The translations under genes and the position numbers were made by a program. A stretch of 64,000 nt of DNA from Oscheius dolichura (Eukaryota; Nematoda; Chromadorea; Rhabditida; Rhabditidae): assembly GCA_932521035.1 (NCBI GenBank), contig OW051496.1:2108001-2172000 (forward strand). The letters run 5' to 3'. Positions 35,919 through 47,307 of the stretch are shown here, in pieces. How positions within the stretch are numbered: the first letter of the stretch is position 1; the number at the start of each line of letters is the position of its first letter. The notes beneath the pieces were generated by a model, which had not been told where the DNA came from, made no database searches, and was given only the letters and a program-made list of their open reading frames with translations.

Positions 35919-36436
35919 ATCCCAGCTGCTGTTCCATCAGGAAAAGGCAAAAAAGGCAAAGGAAAGAAACAACAGCCTGCTACTGCTGAAGAAGATGCTG
36001 CTACTCTAGCTGATCGTCTTCATAAGGCCAACGAATTATCCGATCGTCTGCTGGCTCTAACACCCATTCCTGATGCGGCTCGAGTTGATGAGGCTCGCAA
36101 GAAGATCGATGACATTACTGACAAGACCAAATCCGATCTTGAGAAGAAGACAGCCGAAGAAGCCGAAGTCAAGAAGGCCACCGATGCTCTTGATGAGTTG
36201 GAGAAGACCCTTGCCGCCGTCGAATCGAACATTCTGGCTGCACCAACTGATGATCTGGAGAAGCTGACGTCTTGGCCCAGAAGTGCGCCGATGTCAACAA
36301 GGTACTTGATGAGAAGCTACAGAAGGCTTTGGATGACCAAGAGAAGACCAATGTCGTCAGTGGCATACTGGATGACAACAAGAAACAACTGGATACCATT
36401 GCCGAGAAGCTGCAATCTGAACAACCATTGGTGTGG

Positions 36437-36709
36437 TAACTGTAAGGGGTCTTTAGCTGTTAGAAGTATACTCCGTTGAACACGCCAACACTATGATCCT
36501 TTAATTTACAGGCTCCCGACATTGACAGCCCGACTTTTCCATAAGAAATTCGACCGCAGCGGCCTTCAGAAAACGACTCGACATAGACAACCGTGCAAGG
36601 TTTCATCGTTCATTCCGTCTTTTTCTTTTTGTCGAGAAATACATCTCTCCCTCTTTGCTTTTTGTTATACTCCCCCAAATAATATCCTGTCAATTTCGCT
36701 ATGATCAAA
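36437..36709. repeat. conserved 3'-flank block of kinase-Kelch genes
   Basis: Continuation of the 32200-32312 block, matching 2916-3229. It leads into the stop of the convergent Kelch gene. Confidence 0.6.
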
Positions 36710-38982
36710 TTATTTATTGATTTTTAAATCGTTCGGATAAGAAGAAAGACGATCCGCGAACTCTTGAGGAACGAGAACAGCAGACGGAGGGAGATAATAT
36801 TCCAGCGCTAGAGGGAAAGAGTGGCCAACACGCCAATTGATTCCGTTAAATATTTCCCCACTATAATTAGTATTATCGTAGCCAAGTGTAATGATTTCTC
36901 GACCAAGAACAACTCCAACAACGTCACAACAATGGTAGTAGGTTAAGGGCGACAACTCTTTCCACTGTCCATTTTCCTCAAGTGGATCCAATTCAAGAAC
37001 TGTGGTAGTATCTTCTTCTTCATCTACACCTCCTAACACAACCAGTCTATTTTTATAACAAACGAGGGAATGGCGAATACGAGGTGTTGGCATATCCGTC
37101 AGTTCAGTCCACACTCCACTCTCAGGATCGAAACATTCCACACTTTTCCAATTGACATCATCTCTCCATCCTCCACAAATATATATTTTCCCGTTACAGA
37201 CGGCTGCAGCTGCATCACGTCTGCCATATTTCATGTCTCTAAAATCACTTATTAGCCGAAAGATAATCAAAAGCTGGAAGTTCCTATTTCATAAAGATAA
37301 CTTACGGCATCCGTGTCCATTTATCCTCCTTCGGATCATATCGTTCCACACTTTTTAGTACTTCTTTTCTGTCCCTATCCTCTCCTCCAAATATCCAAAT
37401 GTATCCATTCCATTCCAAGCAACTATTATTAATATCTCCTCGTTCCTCATTCATATCAGCCAGTTGTTTCCATTCCATATTTTCGTTCAACTTGAATAAT
37501 GACTTGTAACAGTTGATTATATAGAGTTCATCATCGAGATAAACAGCACCAACAGATAGAAGATGGTCAGGAAGTTCCATTCGTGAAACAGTCCAAGTGG
37601 ATTCCCCCCGATTCCATATTGTCATCTTGGTATTATCACGATCTCCTCCCACGACCAAAATCTAAAAAAGCGGAGCCCATTTTCTTTCCTAACTCTCAAA
37701 TTTTCACCTACCGTTTGGTCGAATTTTGGTTCAAAGTTTATGATTTCCTCAACCGAGGGCCTATCAGATATCTCTCTTTGCCAGCATCTTAAAAATATTT
37801 TTATAGAATTGTTCAACAAACAAAGAAAACGAAAAAAAAAACTGAAGATGTCCGGTTAGTTCCAACGCCCGGTTAGTCTTGTAGGCCTTTTCAGCCCCAA
37901 ACTTCATATTTCTACACCAACCTTTTCACAAAATTCCACGAATCCTCACTCATTTCTTCAATATCTATAGGCAGTTCTATACAATCATTTCCAACTTGTA
38001 GATGTTCCGAAGGGTGCCTACTTTTATATTGTACACTGATCAAATAAAATAAACTGACTTCCGGCATATAATTTCCCATATTGTAACTCCAAATGAATAG
38101 ACATCAGCCGGCGGGCCGTAGTCCTTCGAAGTTACTACTTCTGGGGCCATGTAGGGATCGGTGCCCATCCGGCTGTAAAAATGAAGCTCTCGAGAAGAAG
38201 ATATTTACCCCGACGTGTACGTATTCACGTAAGAAACGTTTTTAGCTAGTCCAAAATCGGCTAATTTCAAGTGATCCCTTCTGGCTAGAAGAATACTGAA
38301 CAAAATTTAAATGCACAAAGGAAATTCCTACTTTTTAGGCTTGATATCCCTGTGAATTATTTCATTTCCATGTAGATACTCCAGTCCGGAGCCGATTTGT
38401 TTGATCCACAGATGAATTACGCACATTTCATACGTTTTGGACAGATCATGAATTTCTAAACACCGTGTTTGTGCTTAAAATCTAAAAACCGTTATGAAGG
38501 CTGCCAAGCTCCATGTATTCCATCACATATCCCGTATACAGCGGCTTTTCACCAAGATCTCTGTCTCCGGACAATTTTCCATCCCAAATGACACCAAATA
38601 ATTCAACAATATTTGGGTGGGAGTGCTGAAAATTGGAAAAATTACAAAAAAACAGCGATTATAATGAAACATAGAAGAAATCCGTACCGTTTTCAATATT
38701 TCAATTTCTCTTGCTGTATAATGATCCGGCGAAAAGGTTTTCACAGCCACATCTCTGAATAAGAGAAGTATGAAAAATAAAAAGAGGCCACCTTCTCTTC
38801 CTAGTCAATCCAACTGTGTCGTATCCCTTCCAAACTGTACCGAAGCTTCCACTATCCAGTCTTTGTAAATCTTGAAAATCATTCAAAACATGGTAAGGCA
38901 CACCTAAAAGTATTGTAAAAGAAAAAAAGAAAAAGATGTTACCGTCTGAAGTATATTTCACCGAAGAAAGGACGCTCCCCAT
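36710..38982 (-). CDS. kinase-Kelch fusion protein, intact copy 2 (579 aa)
   Basis: Exons: 38982-38943, 38903-38792, 38754-38688, 38625-38490, 38455-38332, 38295-38209, 38172-38059, 38020-37922, 37787-37712, 37661-37306, 37238-36710; all GT-AG and in frame. MGSVLSSVK start (N-myristoylation type), glycine loop DSGSFGTVW, Lys56 in VAVK, HRDIKPKN (153-155), DFG (173-175), APE (198-200), then six Kelch blades from residue 286 (WNGYIWIFGG, NGKIYICGGW). The last three codons are AAT AAA TAA, so the polyadenylation signal lies inside the coding end. It differs from copy 1 mainly in the C-terminal blade (EIFNGINWRVGHSFP region). Predicted membrane-anchored Ser/Thr kinase with a protein-binding propeller. 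Confidence 0.88.
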
Positions 38983-38989
38983 TAGGGAT

Positions 38990-39589
38990 AGCCGCTAATA
39001 ACCAACAACGCCGGTATTACGAGAAACTAAAAGGGAGAAACAACAAGAACGAGTCGAAGAATGTGAAAAGGTTTAAAGGAAGAAACTAGACATCTGTAAT
39101 TTCTCACCATGAAAAGAGTGCAATGAGAGCTCTCTTTCAGAGGGCATTCGGATCCTGAAGCCTAGACATCTAGTCATCCAGATGAAATATGACAATCTAG
39201 CCAGTAATTTGAAGGATGTGGTCAGTTTTTAACCTTTAGAAAAAATTCAAAGAAAATGGAACAAATGGCACAAGAAGGTCGAAAAATGGCTCGGTTCTCG
39301 ATAGTACGATCCCCGGCACCCGTAAACTCTCGGCACAAGAATCATCATTATTCAAAACTGTTACAAATCTGTGACGCCTTTATACTTTACGGGACTTTAC
39401 GGGTGCAGGAGATTGGACTATCGAGGACCGAGCCGTAAAAATTCCCCTAATTGAGGTGACCCTCGTTGATTTTAGCCACACCTAGAGTTCAATGTGAAAG
39501 AAAATACGGTAGAATACGTGGAGCGCCTTTTTCATCAGCTGCCGAAAGTCTATAAGGGCGCTCTTTTTGTGGATGTTGGCTCCGTGGAA
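38990..39589. other. 5' flank of the intact gene, with small fold-back
   Basis: Bases 39287-39437 form a fold-back (GGCTCGGTTCTCGATAGT... against ACTATCGAGGACCGAGCC), probably a small MITE. No promoter motif could be identified with confidence. Confidence 0.45.
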
Positions 39590-39905
39590 TAACCCTCATA
39601 GAAAACTTCTTATAAAATAATATTAAATTTTCGGTAATTTATATACGTTTGTCTTTATAGGAAGTTTTCTGTCCGGTCTATTGAGCTAAAAACAAGCTAG
39701 TCAGAACCGTCTTGATCTGCACTCCTATCAAGAACATAGAGCAGTTCTTGAGAATATTTATTGTGCCGGTGCTGCGGTCTCCGTTTGTGTGTCTGACGGG
39801 GCCTTTGCGACACTTGAATTGTTGACAATGGTTGAGAAATGAGCAAGCTACAAACGCGCCGCAAAAAATTCAGTTGACTGCATAATCTACAGTAGAGCCA
39901 TAATT
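39590..39905. mobile_element. long inverted-repeat element, mirrored copy of 20950-21405
   Basis: The same arms and core as 20950-21405, in opposite orientation, again directly upstream of Kelch exon 10. Insertion therefore preceded the inverted duplication of this segment. Confidence 0.7.
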
Positions 39906-39944
39906 TGCGGCTTTCGGCGAAGGAAGATGGACTCTTTTATTTAG

Positions 39945-40530
39945 GTTTTGGTCGTGGAAGCAGGTTATGGTAATGCTATGACAAGATGGAATCGGAAGGC
40001 ATCCAACTGGATTGCCTCACAGATGAAACTTCCCCAAAGCGATGGCGTTCGAACTACTGGTACTGTTTATCTTGATGATAAACTTTATCAAATCGATGAT
40101 GACAAGTCATTATTCAAGTTGGACGAAAATATGGAATGGAAACAACTGGCTGATATGAATGAGGAGCGAAGAGATATTAAGAATACCTGTTTGGGATGGA
40201 ATGGATACATTTGGGTGTTTGGAGGATGGAATTGGGACAGAAAAGAAGTACTAAAAAGTGTGGAACGATATGATCCGAAGGAGGATAAATGGACACGGAT
40301 GCCGTAAGTTGTCTTTATAAAGGGAGTCTATAATCTTTTGATTGTCTTTCGGCTAATAAGAGATTTTAGAGACATGAAATATAGCAGAGCAGAAGCAGCG
40401 GCAACGGCTTGTAACGGTAAAATATATATTAGCGGAGGAAGAGATGGCCCCGTCTATTTGAACAGTGTGGAATGTTTCGATCCTGAGAGTGGAGTGTGGA
40501 CTGAACTGACGGATATGCCAACACCTCGCT
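39945..40530 (+). pseudogene. Kelch fragment of kinase-Kelch family
   Basis: Exon 10 (39945-40303, acceptor TTTATTTAG) is open and reads VLVVEAGYGNAMTRW through KWTRMP. Exon 11 begins at 40370 and stops matching at about 40530 after MPTPR. No kinase exons lie upstream; a fold-back element and unrelated sequence are there instead. Sequence is nearly identical to 20552-20910 on the opposite strand. Confidence 0.8.
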
Positions 40531-40539
40531 TTTTTTAGA

Positions 40540-41539
40540 ACAATAAACAATATTGTTTCTTATTTTCCAATACAAACTGTATCGCCGATTATAACAAAAA
40601 GGAAATTTTTTTGACAGAAGACAACAAAAAACGCTACGTACTTCTCAATAAAAAGAAATCAGAAATTTGAGTAAGAAGGAGTAATTTCTTCATCGAGATC
40701 TAGGGTCACAGGGCTCTTTTACAGTCGTTGGTTATACTCTTTTCTCGCCTGGCCGGATATTTTTCTTCTTTGGATCAGAAAATCTACTCAAAGACGTTGA
40801 TCATGTTTCACCTTACCGTCTACACGGCGCCGTTCTGCTCAATTCTCTATCGGATTGATGATCACAACAGTGTCAATGTTAGTTAGTTTTCCTCGTTTTT
40901 TTGATTACTCATCACTGATGACTAAAATTAAGAAAAAAACTCTACCGTCTGGAGTATTTCTTTGGGTTTTTCGCTTATTTGATGGTTTTTTGGTTGAAAG
41001 GACACCGTCCATATCGAAGAGTCGCTAATGGGGAGCACTGTAAATGGTAGAAAACTCAAACTAACAGATTTCCGAAAGAAAAAGAACATTTTAAATGAGA
41101 AATTGGAGAGAATAATGAAAAGTACATCTTTTCTGGGCTAAACATCCTTCTCCCACCAGAAGCCATTTGAAGGTATTGAAAAAAACGAGAACTTTTGCTT
41201 GTTTCGGACGTGAACACCTCCATCGATGGTTGGAGGTCTGTTACAGCAAAAAAAACAAAGTTGAAAAAAAGAAAGACCGAGGGTGCTTAAACTGATAAGA
41301 AGGGCGCTTGAAAATTTGTACGGAATTTGGGTATTTTCCTGTAAAAACTTTTATAGGGTAAAAATAGGAACTTCAAACCCTCGTTAGCTGATAGCAAGGT
41401 CATTGCCTGATTAGACAAAATGTGTGGTCTCGTGATTCATTCAGTTTTTTCTTTTTATCGAGAAACACGTCTCCCTCTTTTCTTTGTTATACTCTCGCAA
41501 AGCATATCCTGCCAATTTAGCTATGATCTCCCGAATTAT
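40540..41539. other. spacer with a possible relic first exon
   Basis: On the minus strand, 41014-40949 reads ATGGACGGTGTCCTTTCAACC... ending CCAGACG/GTAGAG, like the family first exon (M-x-x-VLS...PDG/GT) with extra codons. No following kinase exons were found. From about 41330 the sequence is the conserved 3' flank of the Kelch gene at 41540. Confidence 0.4.
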
Positions 41540-44500
41540 TTATTGTTTTAAATCGACCGGATAAGAAGAAAGACGATCCGCTAACTGTTGAGGAACCAGA
41601 ACAGCAGACGGAAGGAGACCAATATTCGGAGGGAGATAGGGACCGAGACGCCAATTGATTCCGTTAAATATTTTCACATCGGTAACATTACCACGCCAGC
41701 CAACTGTAATAATTTCTCGACCAAGAACAACTCCAACACATTTAGAACTAGGGGAGGTTAAGGGCGACAACTCTTTCCATTGACCATTTTTCTCGTGTGG
41801 ATCCAATTCCAGAACTGTGGTATCGTGTCTTTGACCTCCTATTACAACCAGCTTATTTCTATAACAAACGAGGGAATGACAAATTCGAGGTGTCGGCATA
41901 TCCGTCAGTTCGGTCCACACTTCACTCTCAGGATCGAAACATTCCACACCTTTCAAATTGACATAGCCATCTCCTCTTCCTCCACAAATATATATTTTCC
42001 CGTTACAGACTGCTGCAGCTGCATCACATCTGCCATATTTCATGTCTCTAAAATCTCTTATTGGCAAAAAGATAATTAAAAAAAACATTGTAGGTCCTCC
42101 CTTTATAGAGGGACCGCAAAGTGAAAACTAGATTTGGCCGTATCCCTAAGCTTTTGGTACCAATCGAGAGATCTCGTCGTAACTTGCAACTTTTGTTTTT
42201 AGAGTAATCAAATCGGATCATCCATTTTGATACGCCGGTTTTGACCGATGTGAAACACGGTTCACCTCCATTTGAGCCGGAAAATCTGATTATTCTCCCG
42301 ATAAAACGAGTTTAGTGTATACCAGCGGTTTCGACCCCCATGCGTCTTCGGCTGGACGTTGGCTGCGCCAACTGTGGTTTTACCTCGCACTGGGAAGTTC
42401 CATCCGCTCTTCCCCCTCCCCCCATCGAGTCCCATCCGTTCTTTCCCCCAACTCCCTGGGCAGTCTCTTCCCGTCCTCTGCCTCTCGCCGTCCCTTGCAC
42501 GCGTCCTCTTCCCAGATTCATCCGAGCAGTCCCTTGTGCTCTTCTCCCTCTCCCCGTTCGGTCCCTTCTCTCACAGTTCCTTGTCCTATTTCCCAGTCTC
42601 CTTCTAGTCCCTTCTTCTGCGCCCATCTCTCCCCTAGATCTACATTGAGCGCTTCCCCTCTCTCTCTCGGTCTCTGTCTCCGTTCATTGCTTTCCACGTC
42701 CCTGTATCTCTGCTAGCAGATATTTGTTTGGCCCCTCTCATATGGATGGGTCCCCCACCACGACCGGGTTCCACAGCGGAAACATTTTTTAACAAAGCAA
42801 AAATGCTAAACAGGCAAAGCAAAATATATTGGTCGAAGGAGAAACCGAACCGTCACCCTGTGGGTTGGGGTCCCACCGCGAACGGGTCCCGCAGCGAAAA
42901 ATACTTCAGGAACACTTGGCGAGTATCCAGGACCTCAAAACAAAAAGCATAAAGGTTTGACGCTGGTGGGGTTCGAACCCGGGATCTCTCCGACCGCACG
43001 ACCGGCCTCTTAGCCATTAGTCCAAAGTTTTCGACAGGTCCAAACACACGGACGGACACCATAGCTCTTTAGATAAAAGGGATTAAATTTTTTGGAAGCA
43101 GCAGTTTGTTTTAATTTTTTTATAGTAATTTTAGCATAAAAACTACTATTAAAAACAGCAATAAAAACATGCGTACAAGCTCTCAGTGCCGAGTTATAGG
43201 CACATATATTTTTAAAATATTAATTTCTAATTCAAACTAGCGTTTTTATAAAAAACCAGATATGCTATTCGATTCCCCGTCTAATTTTAGCTAATTGGCG
43301 TGATTTTCAGCTCAAAATAATGTATAACAACGGCGTACCAAAGCTTTTTGTAACGAGCGTACCCAATGACCAAAATTGCAGAACAAAAAGTGCCGCCGCC
43401 CTGGAGCGCGTCTTTGCGGTCCCTACCTTTATAAAGGTAACTTACGGCATCCGGGTCCATTTATTCTTCGGATCATATCGTTCCACACTTTTAAGATGAT
43501 ATCTTTCTGTACTGTGCCATCCTCCAAATACCCAAATGTATCCACTCCATTCCAAACAACTATTATTAATCCAATATCGTTCTTCATTCATATCAGCCAG
43601 GTGTATGCATTCCATATTTCTGTCCAACTTGAATAATGGCTTGTCACCGCCGATTATATGTAGTTCATCATTGAGATAAGCAGCACTAGTCGCTCGAATG
43701 TCGTAGGGCCGAGGAAGTTCCATTTGTGAAAAAGTCCAGCTGGATGCTTTCTGTTTCCATATTGCCATCTTATTAACACCGCCTGCTCCCACGACCAAAA
43801 TCTAAAAAAAGAGGAGCCCATCTTCTTTTGTTATCCTCAAATTTTCACCTACCGAGGGGTTGAATGTTGGTGCCATGCCAATGATTTCTTTGATCGACGG
43901 CCTATCAGAAATCGTTCTTTGCCAGCAGCTTAAAAATATTGTTATAGAATTGTCCAACAAACAAAGAAAACGAAAAAAAACTGAAGATGTCCGGTTAGTT
44001 CCAACGTCCGGTTAGTATTGTAGGCCTTTTCAGCCCCAAACTTCATATTTCTATACCAACCTTTTCACAAAATTCCACGAATCCTCGCTCATTTCTTCAA
44101 GATCTATAGGCAGTTCTATACAATCATTTCCAACTTGTAGATGTTCCGAAGGGTGCCTACTTTTAGGTTGTACACTGATCAAATAAAATAAACTGACTTC
44201 CGGCATATAATTTCCCATATTGTAACTCCAAACGAGAAGACATCAGCTGGAACACCGTAATCCTTTGATGTTATTACTTCTGGAGCCATATAGACATTTG
44301 TGCCAATGGGACTGGAATAGCAACATTACGGGCCAGGGGTCCAGTCAATTACCCACTAGTATAGGTATTTTGGTAAGAAATATTCCTAGCCAGTCCAAAG
44401 TCGGCCAGTTTCAGATGGCTTCTTGTGACTAAAAGAACACTGAAGAAAAAGTGCAAACACGTAGGAAAATGGTTACTTTTTAGGCTTGATATCACGGTGA

Positions 44501-44779
44501 ATAATGCCGTTCTTGTGGAGATACTGTAATCCAGAGGCGATTTGTTTAATCCACAAGATTATTAACTCCATGTCATATTTTTTAGATAAATCATGTATTT
44601 CTGGTGTGAATCTTCGTGTATATTAAATTAGAAGGAAGAGAACCTTGATCGAGACTACTGAGTTCCATATATTCCATCACGTATCCCGTATATATTGGTT
44701 CTTTAATAGAGTTGCCTGTATCTATTACCTCACCATCCCAAATTACTCCAAACAATTCAACGATGTTTGGATGGGTGTG
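41540..44779 (-). pseudogene. kinase-Kelch gene lacking exons 1-3
   Basis: Exon 4 (44779-44644, HPNIVELFGVIWDG), exon 5 (44600-44477, HRDIKPKN), DFG and APE exons (about 44445-44200), exons 8-9 to about 43850, Kelch exon 10 (43801-43446) and exon 11 (42047-41540) are open with standard splice sites. The first-exon myristoylation start, glycine loop and VAVK-lysine exons are not found upstream to about 46 kb, so the kinase would lack its ATP-binding lobe. Intron 10 has grown to about 1.4 kb through a tRNA-headed repeat. Either a 5'-truncated pseudogene or a gene with an unrecognised new 5' end. Confidence 0.75.
42325..43022 (-). repeat. tRNA-headed dispersed repeat (SINE-like), copy 2
   Basis: On the minus strand the head reads GACTAATGGCTAAGAGGCC (A-box-like) and GGGTTCGAACCCC (B-box), then a body matching 29447-30415 including the GGGACCC segment, the purine tract (pyrimidine-rich on plus) and the terminal hairpin region at about 42340. 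Lies within intron 10 of the flanking kinase-Kelch copy. Confidence 0.7.
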
Positions 44780-44819
44780 CTAAAAATTTAAAATGAACCA
44801 AATTAGGACGCGCGACATT

Positions 44820-45450
44820 AGGTCCATGGACCTATTGTTGAATAGTTGACGCTGTTCGAATAAATCTTTCTGCTGAAGTAAGAAGAGCAAAAGAACATAC
44901 ACAAACCCGCTAGGCAGGATGCCAGAGAAAGAAGAGGAAACGTCTTTCAGTTCGATTTCACTTCGCCATCCTCCTATTTTTATTAGGCAAATTGGCGTAC
45001 GCATGCTTATAGGAAAAGCTCCAAGTTTTTGCAAGTTTTCTCCTGGGATTACGGTAGCGTCTGCACGGGACTTTCCCTACAACAGTCTTCGCTATTTGTT
45101 TCATTACTGTTGTTTTCGGTTGAGTTACGGTTGCCAAACAGATGTTCATGCCAATTTCATCAACCTTTCTCTAGTTTTTCTTTAGAGTAACTCTTGTTAT
45201 TCTCCAGACTCTTGTTCCCCCTCATCTTCAAAGTTAGCTCTCTTTCAATCAGATTTCTTCAGCTTTTCTCCACAGTCCACTTGCGCTTTTGATTCAAAGA
45301 ATTTCTACCGTTTCTTTTAAGAAAGGTTTTGAATCTTGGACTTCTTCAGAGCCCGTAACTAGGAGAGTATGCGTTCAACCTTATACCATTAGTAAGGGTT
45401 GACAATTGTTTTATTATTTCGATAGATGGGATCCTCTGCAAATCAATAGG
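44820..45450. other. unassigned sequence upstream of truncated kinase gene
   Basis: No family exon is seen here although exons 1-3 would be expected. Open frames at 44919-45185 (+) and 44780-45034 (-) overlap and have no recognisable content. Confidence 0.4.
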
Positions 45451-45760
45451 TGGCGCAGAAGATCACGGCGGTTCTAACACATATATTCTCAACTCAATAA
45501 GTGTTACAGTAGGTTTCCTATACATGCAAATATTCATGGTGATGTCTCGGGTTTTTCCCATGTTTGTGTTTATAGGATACTTCATATAAGGTTTATTGAG
45601 CTGAGAATAAGTGTTTTAGAACGATGTGCTCTCTCAAGTAGTAGTTGATTTATTAAAAACGTTCGAAAAGTGAACAAGTTACAAGCACAAATGTGACGCG
45701 CCACTTTCCGTTGACCGGCTAAAGTCTCATTGACCGGCTAAAAGTAGTAGAGCCGAACCC
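45450..45760. repeat. diverged fold-back related to 54146-54563
   Basis: Contains GGCGGTTCTAACAC ... GTTTTAGAACGATGTGCTC inverted halves and the GTTGACCGGCTAAAGT motif found at the ends of the 54146-54563 fold-back. Confidence 0.5.
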
Positions 45761-45994
45761 GATAGGTATCTGCTCTCGGCCGCGAAGTTTCTCCTTTTTT
45801 TAACCTTTTTACTTTACCGTGGCTTCACGCGATGGCACCTATACCATTCGATAGATCTTCAAAAGTTGTCCCAGAAATCGTTTTCAAAATCTGCCAAACC
45901 CCTCGTGGTACATGTCAGCACTCCGTTTGGTTTAACATATCAAATCGGCCGAAATTAAAAACCGCTTTGTAAGCAATGGATTGCGGCAATAATA

Positions 45995-46315
45995 ATATGG
46001 CCAAACGGCCGAGTGGATACTTTCTTCTTTCTTCTTTCTTCTTTCTTCTTTCTTCTTTCTTCTTTCTTCTTTCTTCTTTCTTCTTTCTTCTTTCTTCTTT
46101 CTTCTTTCTTCTTTCTTCTTTCTTCTTTCTTCTTTCTTCTTTCTTCTTTCTTCTTTCTTCTTTCTTCTTTCTTCTTTCTTCTTTCTTCTTTCTTCTTTCT
46201 TCTTTCTTCTTTCTTCTTTCTTCTTTCTTCTTTCTTCTTTCTTCTTTCTTCTTTCTTCTTTCTTCTTAGCTTACAAATCTTTTGTCTTTTTTCTGCCCAA
46301 GTTCGAGTCCCCAAT
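45995..46315 (+). repeat. tRNA-like sequence split by a heptanucleotide repeat
   Basis: GGCCGAGTGG (46007-46016) is an A-box like that of Ser/Leu tRNAs, and AAGTTCGAGTCCCC (about 46299-46312) is a B-box with T-loop. Between them, where an anticodon arm should be, 46021-46267 is about 35 tandem copies of TTTCTTC. No complete tRNA fold is possible. The apparent proteins over the repeat (FFFLLSS or RRKKKEE periodicity) are artefacts. Confidence 0.75.
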
Positions 46316-46329
46316 AAGTCAACTTCATT

Positions 46330-47300
46330 CTTTTTTTAAATGATTATTCTTTGAATCCCATTATTTCCTTCACTTGGAACTTTATTTTAGCAAATTTTTT
46401 GCAGAGAGTGCACTGCACGAGACTATCCAGTCATATGAATTTTCTGTGAACTGTTATACCCGCCTATCATTGTGAATGCAATAAATAGTTCTGGATAACC
46501 GATACGACATTGCTCCCAAACGGGGAAAAAAGTCAACCGGGCCCAGGCCGGACCCGGACCGGCTTTCGGCCATGTACGACTTGACCAGTCCGACGCGTCA
46601 CTTTTCGTGTCGAGTTGACAAGGTTGGTCGCTTTTTCTGGAGGAAAAGAGCCAAACTGACTTTAGAAACGGGGAGAGGGAAAAAGTGGCGAAATTTGAGA
46701 TCGCCTGAAACATTCCCAACCAGAGCAAGGGTGTCGGGCACATCGATTTTCTTATCAAGTTCACAATATTGGTCAAAAGACTTCGAATGTCGCTTTCTCG
46801 GAGAAAAAGCCAAAGTGACTTTAGAAACAGGGAAAGGAAAGAAGATAGCTGAAATTTGAAAGAGCGTGAAACGTTTCTAGTCTCAATAACGGTATTTATA
46901 ATTGCAGATCATATGCAGCATATGTGACTCCGTATCAGATACTCGGCTTCGCGCGAACGGACAGCAAGCTCCTCAAAAAATAGTACGCGCCTCTTCTAAT
47001 CAGCTTGTTGATAATCCCAGAAATTGTGCACAGGCTCATTTCATTGCTCTGAAGTGGTTATCTTATCAGCACGGAAACCAGCCGGTTCTCTCTCCCGCTC
47101 TTTTTTCTTAAAACTTTAAGCTCGAAGTTTTATTGACTGCAAAGTTTCTCATTTTCCACGGTATTTTCAAAGGATAAGCATCCACTTTGGCGCCACTGAA
47201 GGACTCTTATTGCCAACAGTTATTCTTTTCCTTTCAATTTCTCACCGCAAAAATGTTTGGTTCTCTCTAATTGCCCCTTATTTAGAGATTCTTTCTATCT
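46330..47300. other. spacer with a diverged tandem repeat of about 130 bp
   Basis: Bases 46612-46735 and 46750-46875 are imperfect repeats (GAAAAAGCCAAAGTGACTTTAGAAAC and relatives). The rest is unassigned, and the right end is the 5' flank of the gene at 47308. Confidence 0.45.
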
Positions 47301-47307
47301 CCTTCTT

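Larger units (their letters stand above)
32313..36436 (+). pseudogene. ANC-1-like coiled-coil fragment, intronless, split by a hAT element
   Basis: Two pieces (32313-33041 and 35927-36436) encode about 410 residues of heptad-rich helix: NELQQKQITDEINHLADQL, NLKDQLENISAALNQIHDH, AVPSGKGKKGKGKKQQPAT, ARKKIDDITDKTKSDLEKK. This resembles the repeat units of the giant nematode nuclear-anchorage protein ANC-1 (nesprin class). No start, no KASH or actin-binding part, and no introns are present. Reading frame changes occur at about 32945 and at about 36266 (GAGAAGCTGACGTC), so it is not coding now. It lies inside the conserved Kelch 3'-flank block (split between 32312 and 36437), so it was inserted there. 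Family assignment is from recall of ANC-1 composition, moderate confidence. Confidence 0.65.

Noticed and set aside
42315-42716. Ser/Pro-rich open frames on the plus strand
   Set aside because: They lie in the pyrimidine-rich side of the tRNA-headed repeat and match the inverted copy at about 29970-30360.
42960-43022. Functional tRNA on the minus strand
   Set aside because: A and B boxes are good but the acceptor and anticodon stems do not pair well, and the sequence continues into a repeat shared with 29447.
46021-46267. CRISPR-like array
   Set aside because: The unit is 7 bp with no spacers; this is a simple tandem repeat in eukaryotic DNA.
45955-46339. Open frames of about 100-120 codons on both strands over the TTTCTTC array
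   Set aside because: A pure heptanucleotide repeat is open in several frames by composition; no protein signal.
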